In this document: positions 58,040 to 64,000 of the stretch, piece by piece
How the letters are laid out: each line of letters starts with the position of its first letter
Numbering within the stretch: position 1 is the first letter of the stretch
Source of the DNA: Tachypleus tridentatus
Lineage: Eukaryota > Arthropoda > Merostomata > Xiphosura > Limulidae
Assembly: GCF_004210375.1 (NCBI RefSeq)
Contig: NC_134831.1
Location: forward strand, 47,402,035-47,466,034
Length of the DNA stretch: 64,000 bases
Direction of reading: 5' to 3'
Translations under genes and position numbers: made by a program
The notes under the pieces: model-generated
What the model saw: the letters and a program-made list of their open reading frames with translations, nothing else
Told to the model about the DNA's origin: nothing
Database searches by the model: none

Positions 58040-59090
58040 GTTTTTGCCCTATAGACCTTAAGCCACATAATTATGCTTCCTGGAGGTCTTTAGAGGAATA
58101 TCACATTTTTTTTCTAATTCTCACTTACTGAATAAACAATACGTGGAGGTTTCCTGCCAAGTGCTCCTTTTCAACACAAAAATGGGAAGAAAAATACAAA
58201 TCTTAGAATTAAAAAAATGATTAATTGACTTGAGATTGAGGAAAGGCAGCAACCAACGAAAAAAAATATGAATCTGAAAATATTGGAGAATGAAAAGAAC
58301 TCAAATAAAATTAGAGAAAGATAAAACGAATCTGACAAAGTAAATTAAAACTATTTCCCTTGAAAAAAGTTAAATTAAATTACGTTTGAGAAATGACAAC
58401 AGAAAAAATCAATTAAAGAACTGGAGCATTGGAGTAGCTATAGAAGTAAGTTAGATAATGGAGACACTCGAGTCGTACATGAAGCCCCTTTGAACCATAA
58501 GATAATCTCAGAATTCCGCAGCGGACTGTGGGCATTTTATGTTATTGAATAGCACCCAAAAGGATGAGAGCAAGGAAAAGGAAGGTATTGTCTCATTATG
58601 CTCTTTTGCTTTCTAAGAGAGTTCTTGATTGTTGTACACGTATTAAATACCAGAAAACTTAAAATTCATAAGTTGTTAACTCCAATGTAATTCAGTAGAC
58701 GTGATTCTAATAGATTTTCAATATTTCATTCTAATCAATAATTAGTTTTTAATTAACAGTCTTACACTTAGCAGTTTTAAAAATTCTAAACTCTAATATA
58801 CTGATCGAATGTTTTGTTTATTCATACTCTTGATATACTGTGAAGTAAGAGAGACTGTTGACCTTTGTACGTGTTTTGATCGATATCTCCATATGTTCAT
58901 GGGCTTGTACGTCAACATGGTTAATATAAGACATCGCACAGTTTCTGCATGTGTAAAAATAAATTATTCGGAAAGCAATCCTTCTTGTGGGAAAAAATGA
59001 TTTAGTCTAAAGTTAAGTTTATAGCAACCTTACCATTAAACATAAAATTATTGTTAATTTCCAATTCACCCCAAACGTGATCCTAAAATA
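58040..59090. other. non-coding, no gene seen
   Basis: A-rich purine tracts over 58180-58400; no recognised gene. Confidence 0.4.
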
Positions 59091-59672
59091 GCGTACAATA
59101 ACTGTTCAACAGGCCCGGCATGGCCAGGTGGGTTAAGACGTTCGACTCGTAATCCGAGGGTCGCGGGTTCGAATCACCTTCACACCAAACATGCTCTTCC
59201 TTTCAGCCGTGAGGGCGATATATGTGACGATCAATCCCACTATTCGTTGGTAAAAGAGTAGCCCAAGGGTTGGCGGTGGGTAGTGATGACTAGCTGCCTT
59301 CCCTCTAGACTTACACTGCTAAATTAGGGACGCTAGTGCAAATAGTTCTCGCTTAGCTTTCCGCAAAATTAAAAAACAAACAAACAATAACTGTTCAAAA
59401 TTCTACATCGAAGAAACCGGACGAAAATTGGAAATAAAATTTACAGAACAAAATAAAAATCCTCCTGTATTTACCACTATATTAACATATAAAACCTATA
59501 TTTACCACTATATAAACATATAAAACCACAATAAGTCTGTACAAAACACTGCAATTTTAAACAAAGAACCAAAAATCAACAAATGCAAAATAAAGGAAAT
59601 AATCTTAAATGAACAAAACAATCTTACTCTAAACCAACACTCTGGGGTACCAAGATATCTTTACTAAGATGT
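59091..59672 (+). pseudogene. Penelope-like GIY-YIG remnant interrupted by a SINE
   Basis: Across the SINE, the flanks read YNNCSKFYIEETGRKLEIKF, matching the CxxC/YIGET/R-x-F core of the 20.2-kb Penelope-like copy (Glu replaces the Gly of YIG). Downstream, EPKINKCKIKEIILNEQNN and QHSGVPRYLY correspond to its C-terminal tail. A 30-40 bp internal duplication ('atatttaccactata') and stops have broken it. Confidence 0.65.
59110..59384 (+). repeat. tRNA-derived SINE with 15-bp TSD
   Basis: It is full length: head 'ggcccggcatggccaggtgg', B box 'gcgggttcgaatcacc', conserved body, tail of 'aaaaaacaaacaa'. A perfect 15-bp duplication, acaataactgttcaa, lies at 59095-59109 and 59385-59399. It is inserted in the Penelope-like remnant. 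Confidence 0.95.
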
Positions 59673-59722
59673 TAAGCAATCTCCTCTCGTGCGATCTGTT
59701 TGTTCCATACTGTATACATATA

Positions 59723-61303
59723 CACTGCTGGCCAAAATCTTAAGACCAATAAACATAAAAAAAAAATATGCATTTTGCGTTGTTAGACGCAACCACTTAT
59801 TTGAGTATGGCTTAGAAAGATGAAAATAAGAAAAGGGAAAATAAAAACAAAAACCTTTTTAGCATTTAATAGGGAAAATATGAACATTGTGAAATTAGCC
59901 TAAATACTAGCTGGTCAAAAGTTTAAGACCATACCAAAAAGATGTCCTAAACAGGGTAGGAAATGGCCAATAGGAGGTCTCAGTAGTGAGTTGCACGGCC
60001 GTCATTGCGAATAACTTCAAACATTAGCTTTCGCATGATCAATGTAAGCGTTTGCAGAAGTCTGGCTGGAATGTTATTCCAAGTGGTGACGATGGCTTCA
60101 CGAAGATCATGCACTGTTTGGAATTGACGTCCATTTCTATAAACTTCTCTTGCCATCTACCCCGAAACATTTTCAATGGGGTTCTGTTCGGGTGTACACG
60201 CAGGATGGTAAAAAAAAATCGTGTTACTCGCCATGTAAAAGTCCTTTGTACTCCAGGCATTGTGGATTGCAGCATTGTCCTGCTGAAAGATTCAATCATT
60301 TCCATACAAGCGAGGGCCTTCATTCAATAAGGATGCTCTTTCCAACATGCCAATGTAGCCAGCTGCTGTTTGACGCCCCTGTATAACTTGAAGATCCATT
60401 GTTCCATAGAAGGAGAAAGCACTCCAGATCATGATGAAATCTCCGCCACTGTGTCGTGTAGAAAATGTTTCCGGTGGCATATCCTTATCGTGCCAGTAAC
60501 GTTGGAAGCCATCTGGACCATCCAGGTTAAATCTTTTCTCACCAGAGAACGAAACCTTCTTTCACTTTTTTACGTCCTATGTTTGGTGCTTCTCAACAAA
60601 GTTTAACCAAGCTGTTTCGTGGTGTGAAAGGAGGCGTGGCCTTTCAAGAGATTTACAGTTTGTAAAACCTTTCTCTCGTAGATGCTGTCTTATTGTTCTT
60701 GAGCTGCATTCTGCCTCAGTAAGGGCCTTAATCTGGTTCGACGATCGACTAGTGTCTTGCTGGACAACCCGTAAAATTCTCCTGTTCAACGCCGGTGAAA
60801 TTTTTTTGGACCGACCAGTTGAAATTGTCATTCTGTATCTCTCAGGGTCTTTTAAGAAATTTGCAACAGCAGTTTTACTATGCCCAATCTCACCAGCGAT
60901 GGCACGCTGAGAGAGACCTTGCTTTTGCAGCTTGACAATTTTGCCACGTTCAAACTCTGTCAACTTTTAAGCCTTTGCCATGTTTTTACCCAATGTAACA
61001 CAGGAGATGTCAGTGGGAGATGTTGACAACACTAATGGTTGAACACAAATGACTAAATTAAATTATGTGTTTGCCGATTAAAGCTTCGGTTCAATATGGT
61101 CTTAAACTTTTGACCAGCTAGTATTTAGGCTAATTTCATAGTGTTTACATTTTTCCTATTAAATGCTAAAAAAGTTTATTTTTATTTTCCCTTTTCTTAT
61201 TTTCATCTTTCAAAGCTCTACTCAAACAAGTGGCTGAGTTTAACAACACAAAATGCATATTTTTTCATAATGTTCATTGGCCTTAAGATTTTGGCCAGAA
61301 GTG
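59723..61303 (-). mobile_element. Tc1-like transposon, full length, IR/DR ends, inactive
   Basis: The element is 1581 bp flanked by TA (59721-59722 and 61304-61305). The ends are about 210-bp inverted repeats (59723-59933 and 61095-61303). Each carries an outer motif 'tggccaaaatcttaagacca' and an inner motif 'ggtcaaaagtttaagaccat' in direct orientation. That is the IR/DR arrangement of Sleeping Beauty-type elements, in which transposase binds both motifs. Between them is one transposase gene on the minus strand. Confidence 0.93.
59980..60981 (-). pseudogene. Tc1-like DD34E transposase, five stops, no frameshift
   Basis: A single frame of 334 codons runs from ATG 60981 to TGA 59980-59982, the usual length for Tc1 transposases. 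It has the paired-like DNA-binding domain (GKIVKLQKQGLSQRAIAGEI ... GRSKKISPALNRRILRVVQQ) and [14 protein letters not shown], where Gly (60541-60543) replaces the first catalytic Asp. QQDNAAIH has the second Asp, and the Glu of TPEQNPIENV follows with exactly 34 residues between. The C-terminus is intact. Stops: TAA at codon 5 (60967-60969); TAG at 60577-60579, TGA near 60562, TGA at 60292-60294 and TAG near 60160, the last four where Trp is expected. Confidence 0.92.
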
Positions 61304-61305
61304 TA

Positions 61306-62560
61306 TATGCATCTCAATAATTTTTCAAAGATTTTCGGCAGTTTTTACGAAATGCCCCTTCAAGTTATGCATAAAAAAATAGCATTCATATTTCTCTTTC
61401 TATTTCTTCTGGTATTTAACCGAAGTCAGTAGAGAGAGTAAAGAAGAGGAAACATCAGGGGTTGACGAATGAACATCACTAGTTTCAAGATTCGTCATCA
61501 ACACCACAATTCATTACACGTAATCTATGTTTCTGTGTATCAAACTGTAGAACTGATATCTTCTACAGACTTTAACACAGACAAATCAAATCACATATTT
61601 AAATAATGTACAAAACACCCCAACCCCCGTATTCAAAACTGGAAGTAACATGTGACTGAGAATATCTGGTCTTTCAGTAGAATATAGTGTTCTAGATTTT
61701 TTGCTTTTAAATCGTTAGTGAAAGCGAGTTACAAAGTTTCTATTTTAGTTTTCAAATCCCTTTTACGAATTCTGTTGTTCATTTTTTCTAAATATTTTTG
61801 CACTAGAAATGGGAAACCAAAGCATACCCTGTTTAATATACGTCTTTTACAAGCTTAACATATGACAAAGCATACCCTGTTTAATATACGTCTTTTACAT
61901 ATGAACGTTTTGTTATGGCAATATCCACAAACTTTCGGTTTTCTCGGAAGGATCTACGGATTAATGTCGTGGGCCACAAATCGTTTGGTCCAAAATTTGT
62001 GATACAATGACAGTGAAGAGTAATACAAAAGTAAAGATATCAGTCGATGAACTCCAGAATACTCTGACTTGATCAAACTGGCGTGTCTGTCCAAGGTCCT
62101 ATAGACTTAAGCATATTGTTCTTTTATGTGCCTCATTCAAGTCGTTCAGTTCGTTTGATTTTATATCCAATATCCTCTGGTGTCATTCTATATAATAAGA
62201 ATAGAAAAACCCATTGAAGTAAAAAAAAAATATGTATCGTAAATAAGAAAGATTAATACAATAATTAGTATAAAGTATCGGTTCTCACCAAATACCCGAC
62301 AATAGAATGAAATTGTTAAAATAATCAATGAGATACAATAGTTGCTCTATGTGAGAACGTTGCACTTTGCATATCGGAAGCAACATGTGATTTACAAATA
62401 ATCAAACCACACGCTTATGTTGATAAAACAAATAATTAGCACTTTGCTTAAATTTAACGGTAATTATGCAAGAGATGATTATTTAAGAAAAACGAATATT
62501 AAATACTAACAACCAATATTCGTTATAACAACTTAATAAAGACTTATATTACAAAAATAT
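61306..62560. other. non-coding, no gene seen
   Basis: A short direct duplication, 'gcataccctgtttaatatac' plus 'gtcttttaca', occurs at about 61823 and 61868. Nothing else recognised. Confidence 0.5.
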
Positions 62561-62561
62561 A

Positions 62562-62838
62562 CATGGCCAAGCGTGCTAAGGCGTGCGAATCGTAATCTGA
62601 GGGTCTGGGGTTCGCATCCCCGTCGCGCCAAACATGCTCGCCATCCCAGCCGTGGGGGCGTTATAATATTACGGTCAATCCCACTATTCGTTGGTAAAAG
62701 AGTAGCCCAAGAGTAAGCGGTGGGTGGTGATTACTAGCTGCCTTCCCTCTAGTCTTACACTACTAAATTAGGGACGGCTAGCACAGATAGCCCTCCAGTA
62801 GCTTTGTGCAAAATTAAAAAAAACAACAAAAAAAACAA
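62562..62838 (+). repeat. tRNA-derived SINE
   Basis: It starts 'catggccaagcgtgctaagg', has B box 'ggggttcgcatccccg', a well-kept body and a long A/C tail. It lacks the first ten or so bases of the family. Confidence 0.9.
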
Positions 62839-62839
62839 A

Positions 62840-63640
62840 TACAACACTGATCTCAGGTCAGCATGTCATTGTATGATGATAAAACTCAAGTATTTGAACG
62901 AGTTTTCATTAATAAGCTATTTTTATTTTCAAATAAATACTTAACTTACATATTTAAAGAAGTGATTAACTCACTTAATGTCTATTTGTCTTGATTAGCG
63001 ATCTTTGAATAGAGATGGTGTGATTCCTCAAACGTATATGTTGAACGTGAAACCATTAAAGACAATCTTCTACTTTTGATAGGAACAGATATAAATGGCC
63101 GTAACATAAAAGCAATAAATTAACATAAAAAAATGAAATATAATCAATTACGTCTTCATAGAAACTAAGTTAGGATACTTCGAAAACACTTAAAAGCGTT
63201 CTTTTCATATTTCAAAAATATACCTTACCTCTTAGAAGAGATCTTCTTCTGTAAATAACAGATATACATTGAGATCTACTGTTTAAGTTATCGACTCATT
63301 AAGGTAACTGTTGAAATTATACTATAATTTAGTTTTCTTTGTGGGCGTCCACGGGGAAGGGGGACTTAACGCTGCTTATTACACTTAATTTTCAATTTTA
63401 ATAAAAGTTGCCAGGTTTGTTATCAGCATATTTACTTAAAATCTCTAGATATATACCCTGTAGCTAAATATTAAAAAGGTCACTACGAGACGATTTCTTG
63501 GATATTAGACGTGATAATTCTCACTCAAGTCATCAAAGAGACTGATGCAGTCTCGCGGACATCCTCTGACTCTTGGCACAGCGTGATCGGGGTAAAGCTG
63601 TTGTCTCCTGTCAGAAACAGCAGCAGCAGGTTATCAGTAG
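62840..63640. other. non-coding, no gene seen
   Basis: AT-rich until about 63510, then more balanced sequence leading into the promoter-like region. Confidence 0.4.
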
Positions 63641-63643
63641 TCT

Positions 63644-63675
63644 TATAAATATCCCATCAGACTGTGCAGTCAAGG
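63644..63675 (+). promoter_or_regulatory. candidate TATA-type core promoter
   Basis: TATAAATA at 63644-63651 is followed about 28 bases later by 'gtgcagtcaagg', an initiator-like sequence. A short ORF starts at 63725. The local rise in complexity after a long AT-rich stretch supports a real gene start, but there is no product to confirm it. Confidence 0.35.
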
Positions 63676-63724
63676 TTAACCACAATTCACTTTTGTGAAG
63701 TAAATATAAGTGCAAGTCTGCAGT

Positions 63725-63868
63725 ATGGCTAATCTTACAAGTATTAAACTCATCAAATCTGACTATGGAAGTTTGCTTATTCTCTTTACTGTAGGGACTA
63801 TAATAGATTTTAACTTTGCCCCTAACTCAGGAAAAAGTTCTGCAAACGTCCACGATTCTACTGCTTAA
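63725..63868 (+). CDS. short ORF, possible first exon, unknown
   Basis: From the ATG at 63725 the frame encodes 47 residues, starting MANLTSIKLIKSDYGSLLIL and containing a short hydrophobic stretch (SLLILFTVGTII). It resembles a weak signal or membrane segment. It lies 50-80 bases downstream of a TATA-type promoter candidate and has no upstream ATG in that leader. No family recognised; the frame might leave by a splice donor before the stop. Confidence 0.25.
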   Translation: MANLTSIKLIKSDYGSLLILFTVGTIIDFNFAPNSGKSSANVHDSTA

Positions 63869-64000
63869 ATTGCCCAGTGATTGAGATATGCTGTTCAAAT
63901 CTATTAGAGAAGTTTTAGTGCGACACAAATGTGGTGGAATTATCCAGAAATAAATAGTTTAGATAAATTTACTAAGAAAAGAAAAAACTCTGAACATTGA

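Overview
This is eukaryotic, AT-rich, intron- and repeat-laden DNA with almost no long open reading frames. The commonest repeat is a ~275-bp tRNA-headed SINE; its body and two other tRNA-like repeat types remind me of horseshoe crab (Xiphosura) sequence, so I read the window as arthropod, probably chelicerate. That identification rests on recall, not on a search.

Only one convincing host gene is present: a single-exon Ras-like small GTPase of the RASL10 family on the minus strand at 26742-27332. Its CaaX box is present but displaced by an apparent one-base loss in a short C run. Weaker host-like signals are a THAP zinc-finger reading frame with one stop (37390-37755, minus), a facing acidic exon-like ORF (36562-36808, plus), and a TATA-type promoter with a short ORF at the right edge (63644-63868).

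Layout. 0.8-4.9 kb: SINEs, tRNA-like repeats and Tc1 transposase debris. 4.9-7.6 kb: a decayed 108-bp tandem array with a homogenised core. 8.9-13.0 kb: a three-layer nest in which a LINE-like insertion sits inside a TTAA-flanked MITE, which sits inside a decayed virus-like or Polinton-like coding element. 15.4-18.0 kb and 30.2-32.8 kb: two near-identical hAT transposons in opposite orientation, each with its own inactivating lesions. 19.8-21.1 kb: a ~55-bp tandem array split by a Penelope-like retroelement. 26.7-27.4 kb: RASL10-like gene. 34.3 and 39.1 kb: short hAT-type and piggyBac-type MITEs. 36.5-37.9 kb: the THAP and acidic ORFs between a perfect 20-bp inverted repeat. 42.6-43.7 kb: Tc1 remnant. 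48.8-50.9 kb: two degenerate tandem arrays. 52.06-53.39 kb: an unusual element with ~135-bp terminal inverted repeats, a decayed protein and an eleven-unit in-phase nnGAAnnTTC array resembling a very long heat-shock element. 53.4-55.3 kb: Gypsy reverse transcriptase and CR1-like esterase remnants. 57.2-61.3 kb: mariner-like debris, a SINE inserted into a Penelope-like remnant with a 15-bp target duplication, and a complete but dead Tc1 with long IR/DR-type ends.

No operon-like gene cooperation exists here; the window is mainly a record of transposition. The most unusual structure is the HSE-like decamer array inside the 52-kb element.
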